DNA from: Jacaranda mimosifolia
Lineage: Eukaryota > Streptophyta > Magnoliopsida > Lamiales > Bignoniaceae
NCBI GenBank assembly: GCA_018894105.1
Contig: CM032124.1
Coordinates: 4,759,501-4,823,500, forward strand
Length of the DNA stretch: 64,000 nucleotides
Reading direction: 5' to 3'
A model generated the notes under the pieces. The model saw only the letters and a program-made list of their open reading frames with translations. It was not told the DNA's origin and ran no database searches. This document shows positions 36,200-47,504 of this stretch, one piece after another. The position numbers and the translations under genes were made by a program. Position 1 is the stretch's first letter, and every line of letters begins with the position of its first letter.

Positions 36200-36938
36200 T
36201 GATGAGGGTCCGAATCGCGATACAGGTGCTCCGATTCTAATATATGTTGGGTTTAATCCCAAAGGTGGATATCTTCCGTTGATGATGTTTGAGAATCCCG
36301 CAATCAAGGCAAACGTTAGGCTAGCCGAGTGGCCCTCGACTCAGACCCTCCGAGGCTCAAGTTAGTATTAGAAGTATTGAGCCACGGAGTAAGGTAGTTT
36401 CAGAGTGTCTGAGTGCATACCTTGTGAGGCAAGACAGAAGAGTTTTTATATTCTTCCCCTTGTAGGAAATGACAGGTAAGCCCTTGGCTTACCCTTGGGG
36501 TCTTCAGCCTCCTCCAAGGGGCAATTAGTCTATTCCCCCATTTGAATTTTGCCAGCTAGATGTCCTTTCATGCTACAGGACGGGATGGTATACGGTGTGG
36601 CGCCTACCGTGTCAGACAGTGAGGGGATGGCATGCGCCATTAATGCGATGGCGTGGTGCCAGTCAACGTATTTAATGCGGTGGCAGAGTACTGTGCAGAA
36701 TTCGATCTCCTATCGGCCTGATGGGGGTCGAATATGGTCGATATTATCCAAGGGCTCTGAGGCGCCCGCCTGGGCCAGGGGGAGACCGGTCGAACATAGT
36801 CGACGTGTCCCATGGGCCCTGGGCCGTTATCTGAACATTGGGCCTTATGGGGCCACTGCCTGGTCGAACAGGGTCGACGTGGCTCATGGGCCCTGGGCCG
36901 TTGTCTGAACGTTGGGCCTTTTGGGCCACCCTATATCA
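36200..36938 (-). repeat. Gypsy-3 3' LTR
   Basis: 739 bp. On the minus strand it begins TGATATAGGGTGGCCC and ends CCTCATCA. Pairs with 46570-47309. Confidence 0.92.
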
Positions 36939-36953
36939 TGAGTCCCCCCACTT
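36939..36953 (-). other. Gypsy-3 polypurine tract
   Basis: Minus-strand AAAGTGGGGGGACTCA directly precedes the 3' LTR. Confidence 0.7.
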
Positions 36954-37162
36954 TGCAATGCGGATCGAGGGAATCGACGAGCAGCATTGGGAAGTAGCGA
37001 ATATTAATGTGTCTCGATCAGGGATTTTAAAAATCGACCAAGGTTTTGCGTGTTTACTGAGCGGTTACATAGTGGCGCGCGTGGGGCGGTCATGGCGCGC
37101 GTGGGCTGGCGTTATAGTTTCCGCCATTAATGCGGACGCTTGGGTAACCGCGCCCCTTTCTT

Positions 37163-37170
37163 TATAAATA
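37163..37170 (+). promoter_or_regulatory. TATA-like box for the antisense ORF
   Basis: TATAAATA on the plus strand lies 161 bp before the ATG at 37331, separated by pyrimidine-rich sequence without an upstream ATG in frame. This is the layout expected of a plant promoter and 5' UTR. It lies just inside the element beside the 3' LTR. Functional status is inferred. Confidence 0.5.
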
Positions 37171-37330
37171 CTGACTGGCATTCAGCCCGCTTTCACCTTT
37201 ATCGCTTCAGATATTCCTTGCTACGAGAATCACTAACCTTTGCGCTTTCTTCAAAGATTTTCTAGGTTTAGCTTTCTAATCTAGTAAATACTCTTCCCCC
37301 TCTATTTCTTTCCACCTTTCTTTGAAGAAA

Positions 37331-39306
37331 ATGTTTGGGCTATTCAGTTCTGGTGGTACTTCTGGTGGGGGTAGTGAAACCATTGTGTTTGAGGGCCATA
37401 GGGAGTTTTCTGACTCAAGCAGCTCAAGCTCCGGCGGCTCGAGCAGCGCACGCGAGGGGGGGGGGGCAAGCTGGGCCCAACCGGGTACCCTCTTCTCACG
37501 GGCGATTATTTACCCCAAACCACTATAGCGAGATAATCTCTACCGTCACCCCCTTGGAACTGGCCCGCATTCAAGAGCTTTACCACATTCCTCACGAATT
37601 CCAGTTGCTAGCCCCTGGGCCTCCTAGTCGAATGCACCGTGCCCCTGCCGGTTGCATAACTATTTTCGAGGATGCACTTAGGTGTCATCTTAGGTTTTCC
37701 TTGAGTGAGAGCATGATAGGTCTGCTTAGGGGTCTTCGAGTGTGCGTCACGCAACTGCTGCCCAACTGTTTCTCGACGTTGTGTAGCTTTATAGTTCTAA
37801 TGTGCTTGTACAACCAACCCCCGACCTTTGAAAAATTTTCAAACCAGTTTTATCTTCGCGTGTCGCGTAAATCCGGTAGCACCGAGGAAACAAGCATTTA
37901 TTATCTGAGCGCTCGGCCTCGTCGGAGGTTTCTCGTGGCGCCTTCCTCGTCCTATGGTCAGGCGTGGAAGAAACGCTACTTCTTTGTGCGGGTAAAGGGC
38001 GGGTTTGATATTCCTCGAGAGTGGGCGAGGGGTCCGGTCGAGGTACCAGGGAATCATGCTCCAACCTGGTCGAGCACATTCGTGAGGGACCTGGTCGAGT
38101 TTGGTCCCATCGAAGCCATTGTTTTCCTCGAGGAGAGGCAATTGGTGTTGGCTGGGTTGTCGCCAGCCCCATTAAATTTTCCCGCTGATTATGAGATAGG
38201 TAGACTAACTGCGTACGCCATACCCTGTTGTTTGCTTATGCACATTCCTGTAGTTGACATTTTCTATTGCTTGTTCTTTGCAGACCGCGACGAAATCATG
38301 AACAGGTCTAGGGCTAATGCGCTGGTTCGCGCTGAAAGGAATCAGCAGCGCCAACAAGGCGGTGCGATTCGAGAAGAGTCATCGGGGGCCGACGAGCCAC
38401 GTCGATTAAATGCTGCCCTAGCGCCCTCCAGAACACCTTCGCCTGCTTGATAAGAAGAGGTCGAGAGAATCGCAGGTCGGGGAAAGAGACTCAAGGTGTA
38501 GCTGTGGGCGACTCATCGAGCATGGTAGCATCAGGGCCGGTTGGGTTGGACCCCTTAAAAGTGTTGATGGCTGGGCAATTCCTGGTTGACCAGAATAAAT
38601 TCCTAGGTTTAACCCAGCCTGGGCTGCTGTGTAAGTTCGCCTATCATGCGAACATGGTAAGATCTAGAAGCTTGGATGTTTTCGCCGCTCCGAGGTGGCG
38701 CTGGCCGATCGGGAGCGATTGGAGGGGGGTGAGGACGCTGAGACCTTGAAGGCTCAGCTCGAATCCTCCCAGATGCGGGTCGAGGAGCTTGAGAGAGCAA
38801 ACGCCCAGTATGCCAAAGATATGGAGGCAAAAGACCGTCAGGTTGTGTTGGCGGTAATGGAGCAGACCCAGATGGAGGCGAAGTTGAAAAAACTGGGGCT
38901 GGATATTCAAGTCGCCTACGAGTCTGGTCGTGCGGCTGGCCGAAGTGAGCGCCTAGTTGAAGCCAGGGAGGAGTTTGCTCGGGTGATGCCCGAGGTGTGG
39001 AAGGAGGCCTTCCAACAATTTATGGTGAGCCCCGTCTTCCAAGACGCAAGTGTTGTGCTTTCTTTGGATGACACACGGAATGCGTTTAAGAAGGCCATCG
39101 CCCAATTGCAACATCTGGGTTACAGCATCAGCGATGAGGATCGCTTGAAGATGGGCCTTGGCTTCGATGAGCAACTGCGCCTGCTGGTGGAGGAAGATGT
39201 CGACGAGGCAGATACTGCTGAGGTCGAAGCTGCCGATGTTGTCGATATGAGCCCCGAAAAGAGGCAGAAGGCAGAACTCGAGAAGAAGCTGAATGCAGTG
39301 GGCTGA
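37331..39306 (+). pseudogene. Antisense ORF of gypsy-3 (PF04195-like, 'putative gypsy type transposon')
   Basis: Encoded opposite to gag-pol. ATG 37331 opens MFGLFSSGGTSGGGS, then a serine-rich stretch. After a G run at about 37457-37466 the frame shifts, and the main domain follows: LARIQELYHIPHEFQLLAPG, GCITIFEDALRCHLRFSL, LRVCVTQLLPNCFSTLCSF. This wording matches the N-terminal domain known as Transposase_28 / putative gypsy-type transposon, found in antisense ORFs of Tat elements such as Grande and RIRE2 relatives. A stop at 38448 and a further frameshift near 38690 precede a coiled-coil C-terminal part (AQLESSQMRVEELERANAQY ... SPEKRQKAELEKKLNAVG) ending at 39306. Length would be about 650 residues. 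Function unknown in the family; three frameshifts suggest decay, although the G-run one could be a sequencing error. Confidence 0.75.
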
Positions 39307-39974
39307 GAGTTCGAGTTTGCTGGCGACCTTGCCTATGAAGTTTCTGAGAACAGGGCAAATGCCGCCTCATTCTTCCCAGTTGGTCCATGGCTGTTTATGC
39401 CCTCTGCTGCTAGTCCCTCCTACCCGGTTACCGCGGCCGTTCCCATTGCAGAGGCGCCATTGGAACCTCCATCTGTTTTGGCTCCAGCGCTTGCTGCCGA
39501 AGGGTTTGGCAGTCCTAGCTAGGCTCTTGCCTTGTAATTTTGACTTTTTATTCTTGATATATATGTCTCACTGAGGCTTTATGAAATGAAATTTCTTTGC
39601 CCTTTTACTACTGTGGTTCGTTGCACATTGTCGTTTGCCTACTGCTTTGTCGAGTATAATTAAGTGCGTTTAGTATTTGTGCTTGCACCCTTCATCGAAT
39701 GGATGGTTATTTGCTCTTCGTTGGTTTAAAATTTCGTATGGCCAACTTGTATAAGTCGATAGGATGCAATCAGTGCTTGCTGCGGAACACTTCTTGCTGT
39801 TGTAATATAAAATGGTTTTGCTATCTTTTTGTAGCTAGCGTGCGTTTGCAATCGGGGCTCGACTTCCAGCCATAAGGGTCTTTTCACCATGTAAAGCATT
39901 GGTCTCCTAAATTTGGCGGAACGGCCGAGCCGATGAATATGCACCGAAGGTGTCGACTTTGTTGTATTGAAAAC
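39307..39974. other. Gypsy-3 spacer without gene
   Basis: Follows the antisense ORF. 39520-39720 reads like a 3' UTR (T-rich). No conserved coding seen. Confidence 0.4.
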
Positions 39975-40168
39975 TTTTGGCGACTGCGGGGTCGCTTAGG
40001 GTGGTCTCGGTCGGTGGCCTCGACTTAGATGTCAAATCCTTTCGTCGACTTCGGGGTCGACTAAGGTGGTCTCGGCCGGTGGCCTCGACTTAGATGTCAA
40101 ATCCTTTCGTCGACTTCGGGGTCGACTAAGGTGGTCTCGACCGGTGGCCTCGACTTAGATGTCAAATC
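39975..40168 (+). repeat. 65 bp tandem repeat, three copies
   Basis: Units contain GTCGACTTCGGGGTCGACTA, GGTGGCCTCGACTTAGATGT and CAAATCCTTT. The first copy is diverged, the other two almost identical. GTCGAC sites make the unit partly palindromic. Confidence 0.9.
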
Positions 40169-40263
40169 CTTTCACATTTTCAATCATGATGTGCCTTGTT
40201 TTTTATAACCAATACAACATATGTCAATTAAACAGTTTACACAAAGAATTTTTTTAAGTTTAC

Positions 40264-43042
40264 CGCGTTCTATGGTCGAGGTAGCTCGCGACCTCCAGTG
40301 TCCGCTAATCGGTAGGCGTTGTTTTTACACACTTTGATGACTGCATAGGGTCCCTCCCACTTGGGGTCAAGCTTCCCGACTGGTTTTGAAACCTCCACTT
40401 TCTTCAGGACTAGGTCGCCCACTTTAAAATTCCTCGAATGGACTGACTTATTGTAGTGATCCGCCATTTTTGAGCGGTACCTTTGTATCTTGTTGTAGGC
40501 TACTTGGCGCTTTTCGTCTACGGTAATTAAATCCAGCGTCCTCTCCGATGTATTCGCTATTGGATTGTAATGAATCACTCTAGCTGTGTGCTGAATCAAT
40601 TCGGATGGTATCACTGCTTCAGAGCCATAGACTAAGCTGTAAGGGCTATAGCCTCTGGCCATTCGGGGGGTCGTTCGATAAGCCCAAAGAACGCCTGGGA
40701 GATCGTCTGCCCAACTAGCTCATGTCCCTGTTATCCGGCTCTTAATGTGGTCTAGGACTGTTCTGTTAGTGACCTCGGTCTGGCCATTGGCTTGCGGATT
40801 CTCTACTGAACTGAAGTGCTGCGTGATGCCTAAAGTTTCGCACCATCTTTTGGTGTTTTTGCTCTGGAATTGAGTGCCGTTATCGAAAATGAGGATCTTA
40901 GGTAGCCCGAACCGACACACGATGTTCTTCCATATAAAACTCTTGATAACCTGCGTCGGTGACCTTAGGGACTGCTTCGGCTTCCACCCATTTTGTAAAA
41001 TATTCGACAGCAACTATGATAAACTTCCGCTGGCCAGAGGTTTTGGGGAGCGACCCTAATATATCGATGCCCCACTGGTCGAACGGCCATGTGATACTAA
41101 CATTGGTCATTGATGCGGCTGGTTGATGCTAAATGTTCGCATGTACCTGGTAGGATGGGCATTTCTTAGTGAAATCCACGGAGTCATTGAGCAGAGTGGA
41201 CCAAAAATATCCGTAATGGGTAATCTTGTGAGCCAGAGACCTTCCACCCGAGTGGTTGCCACAAATACCCGCATGCACCTCCTGCAATACCTCGTTCGCC
41301 TGGCCGGGATCTAAGCACCTGAGTGGCGGCCCGGCAATCGACCTCCTGTACAGCTGCCCATGCTTGTCTAGTGTATATTTAGGCGCCAAGCCCTTCAACT
41401 TTCGAGCCTGCTTAATGTCATCTAGTAAGGAGCCTCTACTCAGATAGAGTTTGATTGGATGTTGCCAGGATGGGGTTGACTCGTCGAGGCATCTGACCTG
41501 GATCCGGTCGAGAGACTGTACGCAGGGCTTATCGGCCACAAGAAATGTTATAGTTCTTTCCCGCGTGCCTTTCGCTGAACTGGCTAGCTTAGAGAGTGCG
41601 TCTGCCCGTTCGTTCTCTAATCAAGGGATCTGGCTTAGTGAGAAGTAGCTAAACATCTATTTCAAGTGTTGTACCTTTGCCAAGTACTGCGCCATCTTGT
41701 TCTCTTTTGCCTCAAAGTTCCCTTCGAATTGCTCAGCCACGAGCTGAGAGTCTGTGAAAGCCACTAGCCTATCGACCCCACGGTCGGCAGCTATGCCCAT
41801 TCCTGCAATGAGGGCTTCATACTCAGCTTCATTGTTCGTAACCGGGAAATCGAGTTTCACCGCGAAGTCATAACCCTCTACTAACGGGGATCAAAGAGAA
41901 ACTCCTATCCCTCCCCCCGACGACGTCGCAGACCCATCGACGTGCAGAGTCCACAAGGGTGTGCTCTCGACGTCCGAACACAGTAGGTCGATCCTTTCGA
42001 GGATGAAATCTGCCAGGACCTGTGCCTTGATGGCTGCTCACGGTTGAAATTGGATGTCGAATTCTCCGAGCTCGATGGCCCATTTAGTGAGTCAACCTGA
42101 AGTGTCCGGCTTTGATAATACCTGTTTCAGTAGCTGATTCGTTAACACCGAGATTGTGTGTGATTGGAAGTAAGGTCGCAGCTTCCTTGCTGATGAGACG
42201 AGGGCTAGAGCGAATGTTTCAATCTCCAAATAGTTATATTTTGGCCCCTGGAGAGCTTTGCTACAATAGTAAATGGGGCAAGGGTTTCCATCTCTTATTG
42301 CAGTCAACAGCGAACTAACGGAGGCTGAAGAGACAGCCAGATATATTTGTAAGACTTCCCCGAGCTCAGGTTTGGCGAGCAGAGGTGGTGAAGAGAGATA
42401 TTGCTTGAGGTCGATGAGGGCTTTATCGTACTGTTCATCCCATCTGAATCCCAACTTCTTTGTGTTTCTTAGGATTTTGAAGAAAGGTAAGCTCTTGTCT
42501 GCCAGCTTGGCCACAAATCTGCCCAAAGCAATCACTCTTCCAATGAGGCGTTGAACTTCCCGCATTGTGCGCGGTGGGGCTATGTCGAGAACTGCTTGAA
42601 TTTTCTGAGGGTTGGCCTCGATACCTCTCTGGCTGACCATGAAATCGAGGAATTTACCACCCTGCACGCCGAACGTGCATTTGCCGGGGTTTAGTTTCAT
42701 ACCAAAGGCTCTTAGAATAGAGAATGTGTGATTCAGGTCAGCCAAGTGATTTTCTGCTCTGCCTGTTTTTACAATCATGTCGTCCACATAAACCTCCATT
42801 GAGTTCCCAATCTTATTTTTAAACATGAAGTTAACGAGCCTTTGATAAGTTGCTCCAGCATTTTTAAGTCCAAACGGCATGACCAAAAAGCAATATACCC
42901 CATTGGGAACAACAAAAGAGGTTTTTTCCCTATCCTCAGGTGCCATAAATATTTGATAATATCCTTGAAATGCGTTCATCATGCTAAGTAATTCACATCC
43001 AGCGGTGGAGTCGACAAATACTGGCAGGACGCGGAGATCAAT
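40264..43042 (-). pseudogene. pol: Gypsy-3 pol, part 2: RT, RNase H, integrase
   Basis: Minus strand, reading down from 43042. Reverse transcriptase is open from 42982 to 42092 (FQGYYQIFMAPEDREKTSFV, VYVDDMIVKTGR with the catalytic YVDD). RNase H follows near 42000-41650 (VDGSATSSGGGIGV, NNEAEYEALIAGM), broken by several stops. Integrase has the zinc-binding HAGICGNHSGGRSLAH and CPSYQ region (41250-41130), the core D of WGIDILG (about 41060), the D of FDNGTQFQS (about 40890) and the E of QANGQTEVTNR (about 40785). The C-terminal part runs to about 40270 (KVGDLVLKKVE, PKWEGPYAVIKV). Stops at tryptophan and glutamine positions fit deamination. Confidence 0.92.
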
Positions 43043-43051
43043 TGATCAATA
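43043..43051. repeat. 9 bp duplication flanking organelle insert, left copy
   Basis: TGATCAATA, repeated exactly at 43765-43773. Removing the insert and one copy restores a continuous RT sequence through the PRID-Q-L codons. Confidence 0.85.
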
Positions 43052-43233
43052 TGAATCTCGAGAGTGGATGGTTGATCGCCGCCTCTTTGTCCTAGAGGCT
43101 CTCCGGTCGGGGAGGGGCTTGCTATCTAACCTTTTCTCCCGGTCGGTGTATGTGAAAAAGAGTGACGAACTCCTTTTTTTTTCGGTCATAGGTTGGTCCA
43201 AAGAACGAGAGTCGGCTTCCTTAAGTCCATTGT

Positions 43234-43305
43234 TCCTCAGTAGCTCAGTGGTAGAGCGGTCGGCTGTTAACTGACTGGTCGTAGGTTCAAATCCTACTTG
43301 GGGAG
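43234..43305 (+). tRNA. trnN-GUU: tRNA-Asn (GUU), plastid-type copy within the NUMT
   Basis: 72 nt with a complete cloverleaf: acceptor TCCTCAG pairing with the 3' strand ending GGGGA, D-arm AGCTCAGTGGTAGAGC, anticodon loop CTGTTAA with GTT at 43266-43268, and T-arm GTAGGTTCAAATCCTAC. The sequence is that of plastid trnN, which plant mitochondria also carry. In the nucleus it is probably not used. The T-loop has TTCAAAT where TTCGAAT is usual, one G-to-A change. Confidence 0.92.
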
Positions 43306-43351
43306 AATTTGGATCGCTTTTCTAACTCTGACCTAGCGACCCCTGCCCTTA

Positions 43352-43764
<413 letters not shown>

Positions 43765-43773
43765 TGATCAATA

Positions 43774-44933
43774 CGAGGCAAGGGGTAAGGATCTTTAGGG
43801 CAACCTTTATTCAAGTCTGTGAAATCATTACACATCCTCCACTTTCCCTCACTCTTGGGGACTAAGACAACATTACATAGCCAAGAAGGATACTGAATTT
43901 CAACAACATAGCCAGCTTCTAGGAGTTTACTTACCTCTTCTTGGATAACTGGTGTCCGCTCGGCGTTAAAAACTCTCTTCTTCTGGCGGGTTGGCTTATG
44001 GGCAGGGTCCACATTGAGCCTGTGGACAATGATGTCCGGGTCGATGCCCTGCAGATCGGCCACTTTCCAAGTGAAAACATCAATGTTCCTCCAGAGGAAG
44101 TCGACCATGAGGCACTTTAGTCGATCTCCCAAATCAGCGCCGATCTTGGTTGTCTTGTCAGGATTCCCGGGCTCTAGCTCAATTGTCTTGAAGTCTCCCG
44201 TCGGCTCGACCCTGGTATCCTCGATCTTTCTCTTCTTCGATGAAGTTCCCTCCTCGGGTTTCGCTACAAGGGTGTCCCCCGAGGGCTTCAATTGTGGCCT
44301 CATTCTCTGCTCACTGGAGTCCACGGAGATTGTGTAACAGCGCCAAGCGTCCTTAATATTGTATAAAATCTAACCAACTCCTCCAGGGGTCGGGAACTTT
44401 ATCTTCATGTGATATGTGGACGCGATGGCTCTGAAGTCATTTAAGGCCGGTCGTCCCAAAATAACATTGTAAGCGAACGGGGTGTCGACCACTAAATAGC
44501 TAATCATCAAGGTTCGGCTGCGATGGCCCTACCCAAAAGTCGTGGAGAGGGAGATGGACCCTAGCGGCGTTATCTCCGATCCCCCGAATCCGACTAGGGG
44601 CGTTCTGACTGGATCAAAGTTCAGCTTGGCCAAGTCTATCCTTTTTAGTGTCGACGAGAATATGATATTGGCTGAGCTACCGTTGTCAACCAGGACCTTT
44701 CTAACTTCAAAGTTGGCGATCTCGAGAGCGACCACCATAGGGCAGTCGATCTTCCGGTCCATGCCTTGGTTTTCGAGGTGGCTGAGGTCTGCGTTTGAAA
44801 AGGATATTGGCTTTGTGCTGTTTGTAAGCTGAAAAACCATCTCGACCTGAGATGGCTTGGTCGAGTCGAGCTGCCGTTGGGTTTGCTTCCTTGCGTTTCG
44901 GGAGTCTCCTCCCGTGGGCCCCCCAGCGATCAT
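43774..44933 (-). pseudogene. pol: Gypsy-3 pol, part 1: protease and RT N-terminus
   Basis: The protease part (44933-44529) has KVLVDNGSSANIIFSSTL, with D-N-G-S-S in place of the commoner D-G-G-S-S, and VGFGGSEITPLG. After a stop near 44528 the frame continues DTPFAYNVILGRPALNDFRA. 44324-43774 gives the RT start: [60 protein letters not shown]. It then meets the NUMT at 43773. The last part of this reading frame, beyond 43764, is translated organelle DNA and not retrotransposon protein. Confidence 0.9.
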
Positions 44934-45050
44934 GTCGATGACCCCTCTGATGGGTGGGTGGGCTTCATGGGCAGGCTTCTTCCCTTTTTCATCTCTTCGC
45001 GGGCTGGCCGACCTTTCTCTATGGGGAGTCCGATAGACCGCGCCCTCCTC

Positions 45051-46529
45051 TCATCGATTCCTGTCCTCGACAAATTTCTTTAGGTGCCCTTGTCTGATCA
45101 ACCTCTCAATTTCGTCCTTCAAGTTGAAGCAGTCTTCGGTGTCATGCCCCTTTTGTCTGTGGAAGTGACAAAATTTCCCGGACTTCCTCATGGCCTCCGT
45201 CTCTGTAATTTTGCGGGGCTTTTTCAGCAGGTTGTCATGTTGAATGGCAAAGAGCACTTCTTTCCTCGCCATGGAGAGCGGGGTATAGTCATGGAAGCGT
45301 CTAATCGGGGACCGACGTCCTTCCCTGTTCTGCTTGTCGTCCTTCTCTTTGCCCTTCTTCCTGTCAGTTTCGATGCTGCCGTATTTCATCTTGTTCATCT
45401 CTTCTTGGGTCATGTACCTTTCAGCGAGGTCGGGGAGTTCTTCCATCGTGCGGGGCTGAGCGCGTACCAAAGCGTTAGCGCACTCTTTGTGCCTCAATCC
45501 CAAAACCAGCACATCAATCAAGAACTCAATCCTCGGACTGTCAATTTTCAACACCTCTGTGTTGAATCTAGTGAAAAAATCTGTCAAAGACTCCCCCTCG
45601 GCTTGCTTCACCGTGTGCAAATGAGTATGTGGTAGCTTCGCCTTCCTTCTGCTGGCAAACTGGTGCAGAAATTTGTTACAAAACTGGTCATACGAAAAGA
45701 TGGACGCCGGTTCTATCTTCATGAACCTATCAAAGGCCACCCCCTGAAGCGTAGTTACCAGCATTTTTGCATGAATATACTCGTTGTGTCCATGCAGTTG
45801 CATCATGTGTTCAAACTGCAGCAAATGTTCGCTCGGGTCCGTGGACCCGTCGTACCACGGGAGACCAGTGGGGATCTTGGCTTCCACTGCGATGCATTCA
45901 TTAATGATTTCTTGTGTGAAGGGTGAGTCCCGTTCCCTTCTAAATCTTGAGGGCACCTCCGGCTGAAGGGGCCTGTCCTCGTTCCCCCTCGACAGCTCCT
46001 CCAGGCGTTTATTTAGTTGCTGCACCTGGTGGGATACCTCCTCCCACTCCTATTGATCCTGCTTTCTTCTACCTCGGGAACGTTCGGTCCTATTGCGCTG
46101 CGGGGCTCGAAGGGGCCGAACGTCATGGTCCACGGAGTCTGCTACCTCTTCCCTCGGCGGGGGGCAGGGTGCCTCCCAGTGAAAACGACTCTGGAATGGT
46201 TCTTGCCTAGCTGGGTGCCTGGGGGACCTCGAACGCCGTGAGTATTCTACAGGTGGTGCTTGCTCATGCCCCGCTGGAGGGGGCGTGGCGCTGGCCACCG
46301 GTTCCGGCTGCGTGGCTTGCCGGTTCACGGCGGCAGAAAGCTGGGTTGATATCTGTGCGGAGATCTACTCACTGATGAGCCGCATCAACTGGGGCATAGA
46401 GAGGGTGACTACGGGCTCAGGCTGTATACTGGGACCCGAAACAGTCCTTTCTTCGTTCTGGCTGGGCGGGGGAGAGCTGGATCTTCTGTTCTCTTTCCTC
46501 CCGTAAGGGGCTCGCCTAGTGTTCACCAT
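45051..46529 (-). pseudogene. gag: Gypsy-3 gag
   Basis: Minus strand from ATG 46529 (MVNTRRAPYGRKENRR), 20 bp downstream of the PBS. A stop near 46365 and another near 46050 interrupt the N-terminal proline/arginine-rich part. 46025-45051 is open for 324 codons and contains the capsid-like domain (AKIPTGLPWYDGSTDPSEHL, SIFSYDQFCNKFLHQFASRR, FFTRFNTEVLKI) and a CCHC-like zinc knuckle CHFHRQKGHDTEDC near 45150. It ends KKFVEDRNR. The usual role is particle assembly and RNA packaging. It is the longest intact retrotransposon frame in the window. Confidence 0.92.
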
Positions 46530-46549
46530 TCTCGACAGAGGATTCCGTG

Positions 46550-46567
46550 TTCCCACAGACGGCGCCA
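46550..46567 (-). other. Gypsy-3 primer binding site
   Basis: Minus-strand TGGCGCCGTCTGTGGGAA, 2 bp from the 5' LTR. This PBS form is common in plant Tat-type gypsy elements. Confidence 0.85.
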
Positions 46568-46569
46568 AA

Positions 46570-47309
46570 TGATGAAGGTCCGAATCGCGATACAGGTGCT
46601 CCGATTCCGATATATGTTGGGTTTAACCCCAAAGGTGGATATCTTCCGTTGATGATGTTTGAGAATCTCACAATCAAGGCAAACGTTAGGCTAGCCGAGT
46701 GGCCCTCGGCTCAGGCCCTCCGACGCTCAAGTTAGTATTAGAAGTATTGAGCCACGGAGTAAGGTAGTTTCAGAGTGTCTGAGTGCATACCTTGTGAGGC
46801 AAGACAGAGGAGTTTTTATATTCTTCCCCTTGTAGGAAATGACAGGTAAGCCCTTGGCTTACCCTTTGGGGTCTTCAGCCTCCTCCAAGGGGCAATTAGT
46901 CTATTCCCCCATTTGAATTTTGCCAGCTAGATGTCCTTTCATGCTACAGGACGGGACGGTATACGGTGTGGCGCCTGCCGTGTCAGACAGTAAGGGGATG
47001 GCATGCGCCATTAATGCGGTAGCGTGGTGCCAGTCAACGCATTTAATGCAGTGGCAGAGTACTGTGCAGAATTCGATCTCCTATTGGCCTGATGGGGGTC
47101 GAATATGGTCGATATTATCCAAGGGCTTTGAGGCGCCCGCCTGGGCCTGGGGGAGACCGGTCGAACATAGTCGATGTGTCCCATGGGCCCTGGGCCATTG
47201 TTTGAACGTTGGGCCTTATGGGGCCACTGCCTGGTCGAACAGGGTCGACGTGGCTCATGGGCCCTGGGCCGTTGTCTGAACGTTGGGCCTTTTGGGCCAC
47301 CCTATATCA
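46570..47309 (-). repeat. Gypsy-3 5' LTR
   Basis: 740 bp, pairs with 36200-36938. Followed on the plus strand by ATACC, the probable target duplication. Confidence 0.92.
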
Positions 47310-47504
47310 ATACCTAATTGGTTGAATTTGAAAATATTACCCCATGTATGTATGTTTCCAAATGTGTGCAAGAACTAGTTAAGGGACATAGTGAAATCAT
47401 AGCTGTCAGATACATCAATACTTTGTTGTTTTTGTATTAAGGAGCGGAGCGCAGTACAGCACAATATATAGTTTCTTATCTTATCATTTGTACCTTTTAC
47501 ACAG

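Noticed and set aside
36549..37167. ORFs of up to 119 codons in the gypsy-3 3' LTR (also at 46920-47279)
   Set aside because: Present in both LTRs and made from GGGCC-rich LTR sequence; no protein similarity.
43234..43305. Functional nuclear tRNA-Asn gene
   Set aside because: The sequence is of plastid/mitochondrial type and lies within a cox1-containing organelle insert.
45084..45926. Long plus-strand ORFs (up to 183 codons) opposite gypsy-3 gag
   Set aside because: Antisense shadows of a well-supported gag frame; no similarity of their own and no promoter-like sequence seen.
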